NCBI RefSeq assembly: GCF_029675105.1 | Contig: NZ_JAQQFV010000007.1 | Coordinates: 1 to 64,000 of the forward strand | Direction of reading: 5' to 3' | Source of the DNA: Nocardia anocheti | Lineage (GTDB): Bacteria; Actinomycetota; Actinomycetes; Mycobacteriales; Mycobacteriaceae | Length of the DNA stretch: 64,000 nucleotides | Part shown: one piece after another, positions 8,826-16,408 of the stretch | Layout of the letters: every line of letters starts with the position of its first letter | How positions within the stretch are numbered: position 1 is the stretch's first letter | The notes under the pieces: model-generated | What the model saw: the letters and a program-made list of their open reading frames with translations, nothing else | Database searches by the model: none | What the model was told of the DNA's origin: nothing | Translations under genes and position numbers: made by a program

Positions 8826-9521
8826 ATGGCGCGACTCGATTATCAGGCTCTCAACTCCACCATCCGCTACCTGATGTTCTCGGTGTTCCAGGTCCAGCCG
8901 GGCGTGCTCGGCGAGGACCGCACCGCGGCGATCAAGGAGGCGCGGGAGTTCTTCGACGGCCTCGCCGACAAGGGCGTGGTGCTGCGGGGCATCTACGACG
9001 TGGCGGGCATGCGCGCCGACGCGGACTTCATGCTGTGGACCCACGCCGAGCGCGTGGAAGACCTGCAGGCCGCCTACGCCGACTTCCGCCGCACCACCGA
9101 GCTGGGCCGGGCCAGCGCGCCGGTGTGGAGCAATGTGGCGGTGCACCGGCCCGCCGAGTTCAACAAGAGCCACATCCCCGCCTTCCTGGCCGGGGAGGAC
9201 GCGGGCAACTACATCTGCGTCTACCCGTTCGTGCGCTCCTACGAGTGGTACCTGCTGCCCGACGAGGAGCGTCGCAAGATGCTGGCCGACCACGGCAAGG
9301 CCGCGCGCGGCTACCCGGACGTGCGCGCCAACACGGTGAGCTCGATGGCCCTGGGCGACTACGAGTGGATCCTCGCCTTCGAGGCTCCCGAACTGCACCG
9401 CATCGTCGACCTCATGCGCGACCTGCGCGCCACCGAGGCGCGTCTGCACGTGCGTGAGGAGGTGCCGTTCTTCACCGGCCCGCGCGTGGAGGTCGAAAAG
9501 CTGGTCACCGCCCTGCCGTGA
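8826..9521 (+). CDS. chdC: Coproheme decarboxylase (HemQ)
   Basis: Last step of the coproporphyrin-dependent haem pathway: peroxide-driven decarboxylation of coproheme to haem b. The 231-residue protein of the chlorite-dismutase-like fold shows the catalytic tyrosine in CVYPFVRSYEWYLL (Y133, followed by W141) and the proximal haem histidine in MLADHGKAAR (H156), the same positions as in corynebacterial ChdC. It is transcribed in the same direction as hemE and hemY, separated from them by the HAD, nsrR and hmp genes, which are absent at this place in mycobacteria. Confidence 0.95.
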   Translation: MARLDYQALNSTIRYLMFSVFQVQPGVLGEDRTAAIKEAREFFDGLADKGVVLRGIYDVAGMRADADFMLWTHAERVEDLQAAYADFRRTTELGRASAPVWSNVAVHRPAEFNKSHIPAFLAGEDAGNYICVYPFVRSYEWYLLPDEERRKMLADHGKAARGYPDVRANTVSSMALGDYEWILAFEAPELHRIVDLMRDLRATEARLHVREEVPFFTGPRVEVEKLVTALP

Positions 9522-9544
9522 TTCTGGAGCGCTGGCGCGCTCGA

Positions 9545-9637
9545 GTTCGCGGCCCCGGGGGTCCCGTCGATCAGGCACCGTCGCTTGCTCCTTCGTCGCG
9601 TACGCAACGGCGCCTGATCGACGGGACGGCCGCGAAC
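9545..9637. repeat. Large imperfect inverted repeat (93 bp)
   Basis: Outer arms GTTCGCGGC (9545-9553) and GCCGCGAAC (9629-9637), inner arms GTCCCGTCGATCAGGC (9561-9576) and GCCTGATCGACGGGAC (9612-9627) pair perfectly; ACCGT and ACGGC extend the inner stem with one mismatch. The loop is 9582-9606. It lies between the convergent chdC and msrB genes and may be a bidirectional terminator or a palindromic mobile repeat. Confidence 0.75.
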
Positions 9638-9669
9638 CGCCGCTGCGCGGCGGGACCCTCCTCAGGGTC
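9637..9669. terminator. Tandem hairpins between chdC and msrB
   Basis: Two further stems follow the large inverted repeat: CCGCCGC/GCGGCGG (9637-9653) and GACCCT/AGGGTC (9654-9669). No U-run follows. Position between two convergent stop codons suggests termination on both strands. Confidence 0.45.
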
Positions 9670-9687
9670 GGGTCGTGCGGGGTCAGG

Positions 9688-10125
9688 TCAGGCGGATTCG
9701 TCCGGTACGGCGGGCTGCAGGCGCAGGGCGATGGAATTGATGCAGTAGCGCTGGTCGGTGGGGGTGGGGTAGCCCTCGCCCTCGAAGACGTGGCCGAGGT
9801 GGCTGTGGCAGTTCGCGCACAGCACCTCGACGCGGCGCATGCCGAGCGAGTCGTCGGAGCGCAGGATCACCGCGTCGGAGTCGGCGGGGTCGAAGAACGA
9901 CGGCCAGCCGCAGTGCGAGTCGAACTTCTCGGTGCTGCGGAACAGTTCGGCGTCACAGGCCCGGCAGGTGTAGACGCCCTCGGTCTTGGTGTCGGTGTAC
10001 TCACCGACGAACGGGCGTTCGGTGGCCGCCTCACGCAGGACGGCGTATTCCTGCGGGTCCAGTTTCGTCCGCCACTGCTGCGGCGTCAGCTGAATGCGCG
10101 GTGTGGGCAACGAAGAACTCATCAC
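9688..10125 (-). CDS. msrB: Peptide-methionine (R)-S-oxide reductase
   Basis: Repairs methionine-R-sulfoxide in proteins. The 145-residue protein holds two zinc CxxC pairs (YTCRACDAEL near residue 55 and VLCANCHSHLGHVF near 105) and the catalytic cysteine in QRYCINSIAL near residue 127, with HCGWPSFF between them. Start ATG at 10125 or the second ATG at 10122. It is on the opposite strand to chdC, as Rv2674 is to Rv2676c in M. tuberculosis. It follows aftC on the same strand with a 47-base gap. Confidence 0.95.
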   Translation of the reverse strand: MMSSSLPTPRIQLTPQQWRTKLDPQEYAVLREAATERPFVGEYTDTKTEGVYTCRACDAELFRSTEKFDSHCGWPSFFDPADSDAVILRSDDSLGMRRVEVLCANCHSHLGHVFEGEGYPTPTDQRYCINSIALRLQPAVPDESA

Positions 10126-10172
10126 TCCACGCTAATGGTTTTCGCCGGAACGCGCCGCGAGCGCGGCCCGCG

Positions 10173-11519
10173 CTACTTGAGCGCGGGTTCGCGATCCTCG
10201 ACCGGTTCCTCCGGCGCGACCGGGTCCTGCTCGGCCGACGCGGCGGTGGCGCGCGCGGTGACGGGGGTCTTGCCCTCGCGCGGTTCGGGCGCGTCCGTCA
10301 GCCAGACCGGGTCGATGCCGAACCGCAGCCTGCCCTCGCGGCGCGCGGCCAGGTAGCGATCGCCCAGGACGCAGAACACGACGATGAGCAGCAGACCCCA
10401 GCCGAAGGTCACCCGCAGGTATTCGAGGTTGCGTCCGACGCCCTGCCAGCGGTCCGAGAGCCACTTGTCGTAGGTCATGAACCCGAAGATCGCCAGCCAG
10501 GCGGGCCAGTTGCGCAGCACCGAATTGCGCAGCACCACCGACATCAGGAACGGGAACAGCATCATCGAGTAGTACATCTGGCCCAGTGAGAGCAGCAGGA
10601 ACGACGCGGTGAGCAGCACCCCGGAGAAGGTGGTGACGAAGAACAGTTCGTCGTCGCGGTAGTAGCGCCACAGCAGCCACAGGGTGAGCGCCACGATCAC
10701 CGCCATCACGCCCTGGATCAGCAGGATCAGCCAGTGCGGCAGCCCGTAGTAGGCGCCGTTGCCGCCGATCGAGCTGTTGAAGTAGTCGCGCGTCTGCGCC
10801 AGATACGGCACCACCCGGGTGAAGAACTTCTCCGGATCGGCCGACAGCGGCCAGGCGATGGCGGTGAGCGCCACCGGCACGCCGAGCGCGGTGATGAAGA
10901 CCTTCCACTGCCCGCGCACCGCCGCGAGCAGCAGTAACGGCGCCAGCGTGGGTTTGACCGCGATGCTCAGACCCAGCGCCACACCCGCCCACAGGTCGCG
11001 GCGTTTGAGCAGCAGGTGCAGGAACACCAGCTCGGCCAGCAGCAGGCAGCCGTTGACATTGGTGAAGACCAGCGTGTTGGTCACCGTCTCGGAGGTGAAC
11101 ATCGCCAGCAGCAGCGCGGGCGCGGCGATCGAACCCAGACCGAACTTGAACAGCCGCAGGATCAGATACCAGGCGATCAGGATCGCGACCGCGTTGAGCG
11201 CGATGAACAGCCACCGCGACAGCTCGTACTCGATGACCGCCACCGGCGCGATCAGCAGCGTCCCGCTCGGATAGTAGAGATAGTGCGGGTCGACCGAGGA
11301 GAAGTCGGCGGTGTACAGGGGCCTGCCGTTGAGGAACTCGAACGACGCGTTGTAGACCGGTCGGTAGTCGTCGGTGATGAACCCGTTGATCGCCTTGATG
11401 AAGACACGGTTCAGCACGGTCATGACCGCGAAGGGCCACAGTGCGAACTTGATCACCTCGGCGGAGGTGCGAGCGGTACGAGGCTCGAGCTGTCGGAACA
11501 ACACTGGGGCACGGTACAC
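10173..11519 (-). CDS. aftC: Arabinofuranan 3-O-arabinosyltransferase (AftC-like)
   Basis: Polytopic GT-C glycosyltransferase (GT87/DUF2029) that adds alpha-1,3 branches to the arabinan of arabinogalactan and lipoarabinomannan, using decaprenyl-phosphoryl-arabinose outside the membrane. The 448-residue protein has about ten hydrophobic segments and, after the first, an acidic loop FITDDYRPVYNASFEF near residue 47-62 with the paired aspartates typical of the catalytic loop. The C-terminal 60 residues are a charged cytosolic tail rich in Pro/Glu. Placement beside msrB matches Rv2673/Rv2674, which drives the assignment. Confidence 0.85.
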   Translation of the reverse strand: MYRAPVLFRQLEPRTARTSAEVIKFALWPFAVMTVLNRVFIKAINGFITDDYRPVYNASFEFLNGRPLYTADFSSVDPHYLYYPSGTLLIAPVAVIEYELSRWLFIALNAVAILIAWYLILRLFKFGLGSIAAPALLLAMFTSETVTNTLVFTNVNGCLLLAELVFLHLLLKRRDLWAGVALGLSIAVKPTLAPLLLLAAVRGQWKVFITALGVPVALTAIAWPLSADPEKFFTRVVPYLAQTRDYFNSSIGGNGAYYGLPHWLILLIQGVMAVIVALTLWLLWRYYRDDELFFVTTFSGVLLTASFLLLSLGQMYYSMMLFPFLMSVVLRNSVLRNWPAWLAIFGFMTYDKWLSDRWQGVGRNLEYLRVTFGWGLLLIVVFCVLGDRYLAARREGRLRFGIDPVWLTDAPEPREGKTPVTARATAASAEQDPVAPEEPVEDREPALK

Positions 11520-11586
11520 CGAATCACGGTGTGATGGTGTCGCCGGACCCGTCCGACGCGCCGAAACGCCGGGGTCAGCGCCCCGC

Positions 11587-13143
11587 TCAGGCCGGGCAGG
11601 CGCCGCCGTCGCCGGGCAGTTTCGCCTCCGCGAGATAGGCGTTGGCGGCCTTCTGCGCGCACCCGGAATGCGCGAGCACCGGATGACCCCAGCCCTGCCA
11701 GCTCATGGTGGCGTGCCGGGCACCCGCGACGCCCAGCGCGCCGGTGACCGAGGCCGCCGCACTGCCCACCACCGGATCGGCCATCCCGGTGAACACCAGT
11801 ACCGGCATGTCCAGCTTCGCGGGCAGTGGCGGCGCGGTGGACACCGGCCAGGCCGAGCACACCATCAGCTCGATCGCCGCGGTCGGCCCGAACACCGGGT
11901 ACTTGCTCGCCCAGGTCCCCAGCAGTTCGCGCGCCTTGTCCGGAGTGGGGGACTGCTGGCTGTCGGTGCACCGGTTGACGAACTCGCCGTCGGAGTTGAT
12001 CGCGGCCGATTCGCGGGTGACCAGCGCGGCCAGCGGGCCGCGATCGCCGCGGTCGGCGGCGGCGAGGATGTCGGCCAACGCGGTGACCCGTCCGGCCTGG
12101 TCGCCGCGTGGGCTGGACAGGAACCCGGTCAGCGCGGTGGACAGGTCGGCGGCGGAGATCTCGCCGAGCTCACCCGCGTTCGCCTTGGCCATCAGCGCGG
12201 TGACACTGGCGCGCGGGTCGGCGCCCAGCGCGCAGTTGGCGGCCTTGCAGCGTTGCGCGAAGGCGGTCAGCGCGGCCTCGGCGCCGGTGACGCGGGCCTC
12301 GGTCATGGTGGTGGCGTCGGCGTTGACCGGCTCCGGGGAGTCCAGCACCAGCCGGGCCAGGTGATCGCCGTAGCGGCGCGCGTAACTGAGCGCCACCTTG
12401 GTGCCGTTGCCGGTGCCGAGCAGATTGATCTTCTCGACCTGCCACTGCTTGCGCAGCTGCTCGATGTCGTCGGCGGCGTGCGGCGCGTCGAAGGTGCCCT
12501 CGTAGGGCTGCAGGAAATCGCGGCAGGCGATGGTGGCGTCCTGGCTGTATCCGGCCACCGCCCCGACCCGGTCGTCGCTGCCGACCCCGAACTGGCCGAG
12601 ATCGGTGAACACCGCGCGCAGCTGCGCGGGAATGCAGTCGATGGGCTGGGAGGAGCCGATGCCGCGCCGGTCCACCGCCACGATGGGCTGGGCGGCCAGC
12701 AGCGCGCTGTCGGGGCCGATCGCGAGCCCGGCCAGCGTCGAGGCCGAGGAACGGTCCGAGCCGGAGGTGAGTACCAGGGGCGGGGCGTCGGCGGGAGTCT
12801 GGGGCAGCCGGGCGCGCACGGCGCCGGTGCGGAAGGTGCCGATCACGGTGCCCGCGGTGTCGATCGGGGTGGAGAACTCCGCGCAGTCGAGCACCAGGCC
12901 CGCCGGGGCCGGACCGAAGTCGAGCGAGCCCAGGGTCGCGGCGGTGCAGTCACGCCAGGCCAGATCGGTCTTGGGGACCTCGGCGGTGGCCGGTTCGGGG
13001 GTGGTGGGCGCTTCGGTCTGCCCGCCGCCGCCCGCACCGGGACGCTCGACCGCGACGCCGGGCCGATCCGACGGACCTGCCCCACATCCCGCGAGCATGA
13101 TCGACAGTGCGGCGGCCGTCGCCGCGGCCCGAGTCCAGCGCAT
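11587..13143 (-). CDS. TAP-like alpha/beta-hydrolase lipoprotein, Ser replaced
   Basis: Exported 518-residue protein of the tripeptidyl-aminopeptidase-like alpha/beta-hydrolase family (Rv2672-like by position). The N-terminus is a lipoprotein signal with lipobox LAGC at residues 17-20. The usual nucleophile elbow GxSxG reads LLGTGNGTK, with Gly where Ser should be. The acid (GMADPVVGS) and histidine (GWGHPVLAHSGC) regions of the C-terminal TAP domain are intact, and paired cysteines suggest disulfides. It may be a non-catalytic binding protein or use another residue. It lies between aftC and the ribD-like gene, same strand, 67-base gap to aftC. Confidence 0.8.
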   Translation of the reverse strand: MRWTRAAATAAALSIMLAGCGAGPSDRPGVAVERPGAGGGGQTEAPTTPEPATAEVPKTDLAWRDCTAATLGSLDFGPAPAGLVLDCAEFSTPIDTAGTVIGTFRTGAVRARLPQTPADAPPLVLTSGSDRSSASTLAGLAIGPDSALLAAQPIVAVDRRGIGSSQPIDCIPAQLRAVFTDLGQFGVGSDDRVGAVAGYSQDATIACRDFLQPYEGTFDAPHAADDIEQLRKQWQVEKINLLGTGNGTKVALSYARRYGDHLARLVLDSPEPVNADATTMTEARVTGAEAALTAFAQRCKAANCALGADPRASVTALMAKANAGELGEISAADLSTALTGFLSSPRGDQAGRVTALADILAAADRGDRGPLAALVTRESAAINSDGEFVNRCTDSQQSPTPDKARELLGTWASKYPVFGPTAAIELMVCSAWPVSTAPPLPAKLDMPVLVFTGMADPVVGSAAASVTGALGVAGARHATMSWQGWGHPVLAHSGCAQKAANAYLAEAKLPGDGGACPA

Positions 13144-13175
13144 GGGCTACACACTGCCAGGTTCGGCGCCAGGTT

Positions 13176-13937
13176 TCATCGACGGGCCCATCGGGCCAGG
13201 ACGGTGCCGTCCTCGGCGAGCACCAGCTGCTTGCGTGCCATCGGCTGATCGAATCCGCTCGCCGACAGTGAGATTCGCCCGCCCGCCCCGCCGACCAGCA
13301 CCGGCGAGGTGCTCAGGCACAGTTCGTCGACCAGCCCGGCCTCGGCCAACTGCCCGAACAGATGCGGTCCGCCCTCACAGAGCACCCGGTGCAGATCGCG
13401 CTCCGACAGCACCCGGACCAGCGCCTGCGCGGTGATCGCCGCCTCGCCCGCGACCACCACCTCCGCCCCCGCGTCCCGTAGCGCGGCGAGCCGGTCGGCC
13501 TCGGCGTGCGCGGTGGTGATGATCAGCGGCGCGGTCTCGGCGTCGGTGAACAATTTCGCCGCCGGATCCAGGTCCGCGCGCGCGGTGACGACCGCGATCG
13601 GCGGCGGGGCGCCATCGGCACTACCGCCGATCCCGTGTCGGAAATGCGCCCGTCGACGCTCCGGATCGGGGTGCGCGCCACCGTAGTTCTCGGCGCGCAC
13701 GGTGCCAGCACCCACCAGGATCACCTCGGCCAGTTCGCGCAGCACGTGGAACACCTGGTGGTCGGCATCGGTGCCCAAGCCCTTGGACACCCCGTCGACG
13801 GCGAAGGCCCCGTCGATGCTGCTCACGAAGTTGGCCCGCAGCCACGGCCCGGCCAGCTGGCGCGGGTAGGCGTAACACCTGGCCAGTGCGTCGTCGTCGA
13901 GGTCTGCGAGCTGGGTCACATTGTGGATACGCTGCAT
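13176..13937 (-). CDS. RibD-like pyrimidine reductase family protein
   Basis: NADPH-dependent reductase domain related to the C-terminal half of RibD and to dihydrofolate reductase; the mycobacterial counterpart at this position is Rv2671. The 253-residue protein lacks the deaminase half. Visible marks are LRANFVSSIDGAFAVDG near the N-terminus, VLREL AEVILVGAGTVRAENYGG, and the C-terminal RVLCEGGPHLFGQLAEAGL and DELCLSTSPVLVGG. The frame is open to 14165, but that part overlaps zapE antisense; family length supports ATG 13937. Substrate is not certain from sequence. Its start lies 35 bases from the divergent zapE start. Confidence 0.85.
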   Translation of the reverse strand: MQRIHNVTQLADLDDDALARCYAYPRQLAGPWLRANFVSSIDGAFAVDGVSKGLGTDADHQVFHVLRELAEVILVGAGTVRAENYGGAHPDPERRRAHFRHGIGGSADGAPPPIAVVTARADLDPAAKLFTDAETAPLIITTAHAEADRLAALRDAGAEVVVAGEAAITAQALVRVLSERDLHRVLCEGGPHLFGQLAEAGLVDELCLSTSPVLVGGAGGRISLSASGFDQPMARKQLVLAEDGTVLARWARR

Positions 13938-13972
13938 AGGAACCGATGCAACCACGTATCTACCATTTGTCC

Positions 13973-14992
13973 ATGCAAGAACGCCTCGTCGATCGCCATC
14001 CGGAGGTCCCGGCCGACCAGCTCGTCGCCCAGATGGTGCCTCCGCCCATGTTCGACGAGGTGAGCTTCGCCTCCTACATTCCCGACCCCAAGGAACCGAG
14101 CCAGGCGGCCGCGGTCCGCAAGGCCGAGGAATTCGCCGGTCAGGTCGCCAAGATCCACAAGGCATCGTCGAAGAAGAGCCTGTTCGGCAAGAAGAAGGCG
14201 GTCTCGGGCGCCGGGCTCTACCTCGACGGCGGCTTCGGTGTCGGCAAGACCCACCTGCTCGCCTCGATCTTCCACAGCGCGCCCGCGCCCAAGTCGTTCG
14301 GCACCTTCGGCGAGCTGACCAACCTGGTCGGCGCGCTGGGCTTCGTCAACGCCGTCGAACGCCTCTCGGCCAACAGCCTGCTGTGCATCGACGAATTCGA
14401 ACTCGACGACCCGGGCGACACCACCATGGTCTCGCGCCTGCTCACCGAACTCTCCGCCGCGGGTGTGTCGATCGCCGCCACCTCCAACACCCTGCCCAGC
14501 CAGCTCGGTGAGGGCCGCTTCGCCGCCCAGGACTTCCTGCGCGAGATCAAGAAGCTCGGTTCCATCTTCGAGCCGGTGCGCGTGGACGGCCCCGACTACC
14601 GCCACCGCGACCTGCCGCCCGCCCCCGAGCCGACCTCCCCGGACGTGCTGGCCGAACGCGCCGCCACCACACCGGGTTCCACGCTCGACGACTACGACGC
14701 GCTGCTGAAGCACCTGAGCACGCTGCATCCGTCCAAGTACGGCGCGCTGATCAACGGCGTCACCTCGGTGTTCATCTCCGGCGTGCACCCGGTGACCGAC
14801 CAGGCCGTCGCGCTGCGCATCGTGGTGCTGGCCGACCGTCTCTACGACGCGAGCATCCCGGTGACGGTCTCCGGCGCCAAGCTCGACGAGATCTTCTCCC
14901 AGGAGATGCTCGACGGCGGCTACCGCAAGAAGTACCTGCGCGCGATCTCGCGTCTGCTGGCGCTGTCGCGGTTCGAGGCCGCCGCCGCGTGA
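13973..14992 (+). CDS. zapE: ZapE/AFG1-like ATPase
   Basis: AAA-type P-loop ATPase of the AFG1/ZapE family (Rv2670c by position), 339 residues. Walker A is LDGGFGVGKTHLLAS near residue 83-97; Walker B is LLCIDEFELDDPGDT near 138-152; TSNTLPSQLGEGRF gives the sensor region. In proteobacteria ZapE acts at the division site and in mitochondria AFG1 in protein quality control; the actinobacterial role is not settled. ATG 13973 is preferred over 13946, which would leave only eight bases to the divergent ribD-like start. Confidence 0.88.
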   Translation: MQERLVDRHPEVPADQLVAQMVPPPMFDEVSFASYIPDPKEPSQAAAVRKAEEFAGQVAKIHKASSKKSLFGKKKAVSGAGLYLDGGFGVGKTHLLASIFHSAPAPKSFGTFGELTNLVGALGFVNAVERLSANSLLCIDEFELDDPGDTTMVSRLLTELSAAGVSIAATSNTLPSQLGEGRFAAQDFLREIKKLGSIFEPVRVDGPDYRHRDLPPAPEPTSPDVLAERAATTPGSTLDDYDALLKHLSTLHPSKYGALINGVTSVFISGVHPVTDQAVALRIVVLADRLYDASIPVTVSGAKLDEIFSQEMLDGGYRKKYLRAISRLLALSRFEAAAA

Positions 14993-15009
14993 TCGTCGGT
15001 CCCCGGGTG

Positions 15010-15015
15010 TAGCTT
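15010..15015 (+). promoter_or_regulatory. -10 box of secreted phosphatase gene
   Basis: TAGCTT ends six bases before ATG 15022; leaderless arrangement. Confidence 0.4.
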
Positions 15016-15021
15016 CTGGGC

Positions 15022-15828
15022 ATGCTGACAGTGCCCCGAGTTCGTGCCGTGCGCGCGAGCCTGTCCGTCGCGACCGCCGTGGCCCTGCTGTTCGGGCCGG
15101 TCGCCGGGCAGGTACTCGCCGCGCCCGCACCGGCGAACGAGAACGCCACCGCCGAACGGCTGCTCGGGCTCTCCGGCGTGCCCAACGCCAGGGACGCGGG
15201 CGGCTATCGCACCGTCGACGGCCGGTGGGTGCGCACCGGGCTGTTCTTCCGGTCCGGCGCGCTGGACAAGGCCACCCCGGCGGACCTGGCCCGGCTCAGC
15301 GCGCTGGGCGTCACCGTCGTCGACGACCTGCGCACCGGCTACGAACGCTCGCTCGCGCCGGACAAGCTGCCCGCGGGCGCGACCGGACACTCCTACGACG
15401 TCATCGGTCAGGCGCCCCCGCTGATCCTGGCGGGCGCGCTGTTCGGCGGCGAGGGCATGTACCGCGCCTTCATCACCGCGCCCGGCGCCAACGAGGCGTT
15501 CGCGGCGGTGCTGCGCGGCATCATCGCCACCGACGGCGGCGTGCTGTACCACTGCAGCGCGGGTAAGGACCGCACCGGCTGGACCTCCGCGCTGCTGTTG
15601 AGCCTGCTCGGTGTCGACCGCGCGACCGTCACCGTCGACTTCCTGCTCTCCAACACCTACCGCAACGCCAACCCCGGCGACCCGCTCAACGGGGTGCAGG
15701 GCGAATGGCTCGACGCCGCCTTCGACCAGGCGACCCTGTCCTACGGCAGCTTCGACGGCTACGTGCGCGAGGGCCTGGGCCTGACCGAGGCCGAGCTCAC
15801 CGCGCTGCGTGCCAAGCTGCTGGTCTGA
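15022..15828 (+). CDS. Secreted tyrosine/lipid phosphatase, PtpB-like
   Basis: Protein phosphatase of the PtpB/SidA-like family, 268 residues. A signal peptide covers residues 1-34 (charged start, hydrophobic core ATAVALLFGPVAG, cleavage after VLAAPA). The mature part opens with GVPNARDAGGYRTVDGRWVR, the family hallmark, and holds the P-loop HCSAGKDRTGW near residue 177 with catalytic Cys and Arg. The lysine in this loop is typical of PtpB enzymes acting on phosphotyrosine and phosphoinositides. The stop codon is four bases from the convergent GNAT stop. Confidence 0.88.
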   Translation: MLTVPRVRAVRASLSVATAVALLFGPVAGQVLAAPAPANENATAERLLGLSGVPNARDAGGYRTVDGRWVRTGLFFRSGALDKATPADLARLSALGVTVVDDLRTGYERSLAPDKLPAGATGHSYDVIGQAPPLILAGALFGGEGMYRAFITAPGANEAFAAVLRGIIATDGGVLYHCSAGKDRTGWTSALLLSLLGVDRATVTVDFLLSNTYRNANPGDPLNGVQGEWLDAAFDQATLSYGSFDGYVREGLGLTEAELTALRAKLLV

Positions 15829-15831
15829 GGC

Positions 15832-16371
15832 TCACAGTGCGCACTCGTAGACGAAGTCGTCGTGCACCTGGTTGCCGACGTGGAAGGTCTTGGTGCCCAC
15901 CCGCGTGAATCCGTGCTTGGCGTAGAACTTCTGCGCGCGCTCGTTGGCCTGGTTGACCCCCAGCCACAGTGCGTCCGCGCCCGCCTCGCGCGCGACCGCC
16001 ACCACCGCCGCCATGAGCGCCGCGGCCACCCCGCTGCCGTGATGGCCGGGCAGCACGTACATCTTGCTCAGTTCCACCACCGTGCCGGGACGGACCTGCG
16101 CGTCCACCTCCGGATCGCGGGGGCGTCCCGCCACGAGCATCGCGTAGCCGACGATCTCGTCGCCTTCGACCGCCTTCAGTACCGTCCGGTCCGGATCGGA
16201 GAGGTATTCGCCGAAACGTTCGCCGGAGAGCATCTGCTCGAGGAAGATCTCGATGTCGCCCGGAGTGGCCTCCGGCGGGCAGGCCAGCGGAAAGGTCGCC
16301 GCGGCCACGTCACTGAGGGCTTCGGCGTCCCAGAGTCCGGCCCGATCGACGACGACGGAACTGTTGGTCAT
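15832..16371 (-). CDS. GNAT N-acetyltransferase (Rv2669-like)
   Basis: Acetyl-CoA-dependent N-acetyltransferase of unknown substrate, 179 residues. The acetyl-CoA site is seen as VELSKMYVLPGHHGSGVAAA (motif A, here with GHHGSGVA for Q/RxxGxG/A) and WLGVNQANERAQKFYAKHGF (motif B). The start at ATG 16371 is preferred over upstream starts because the extra residues would run into the divergent monooxygenase. A TACTGG box on this strand (16376-16381) lies four bases upstream. Position after zapE matches Rv2669. Confidence 0.85.
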   Translation of the reverse strand: MTNSSVVVDRAGLWDAEALSDVAAATFPLACPPEATPGDIEIFLEQMLSGERFGEYLSDPDRTVLKAVEGDEIVGYAMLVAGRPRDPEVDAQVRPGTVVELSKMYVLPGHHGSGVAAALMAAVVAVAREAGADALWLGVNQANERAQKFYAKHGFTRVGTKTFHVGNQVHDDFVYECAL

Positions 16372-16395
16372 CAATCCAGTACAGCACGGGTCGAG

Positions 16396-16401
16396 TAATC
16401 T
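16396..16401 (+). promoter_or_regulatory. -10 box of flavin monooxygenase gene
   Basis: TAATCT ends seven bases before ATG 16409. Only 37 bases separate the divergent GNAT and monooxygenase starts. Confidence 0.5.
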
Positions 16402-16408
16402 CTCGGCC

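Noticed and set aside
10147..10167. Short palindrome between aftC and msrB as terminator
   Set aside because: Only six pairs with a two-base loop and no U-run; the genes are probably read together.
9454..10356. 300-codon plus-strand frame across the chdC-msrB junction
   Set aside because: It runs through the hairpin cluster and antisense to msrB; no domain and no start signal.
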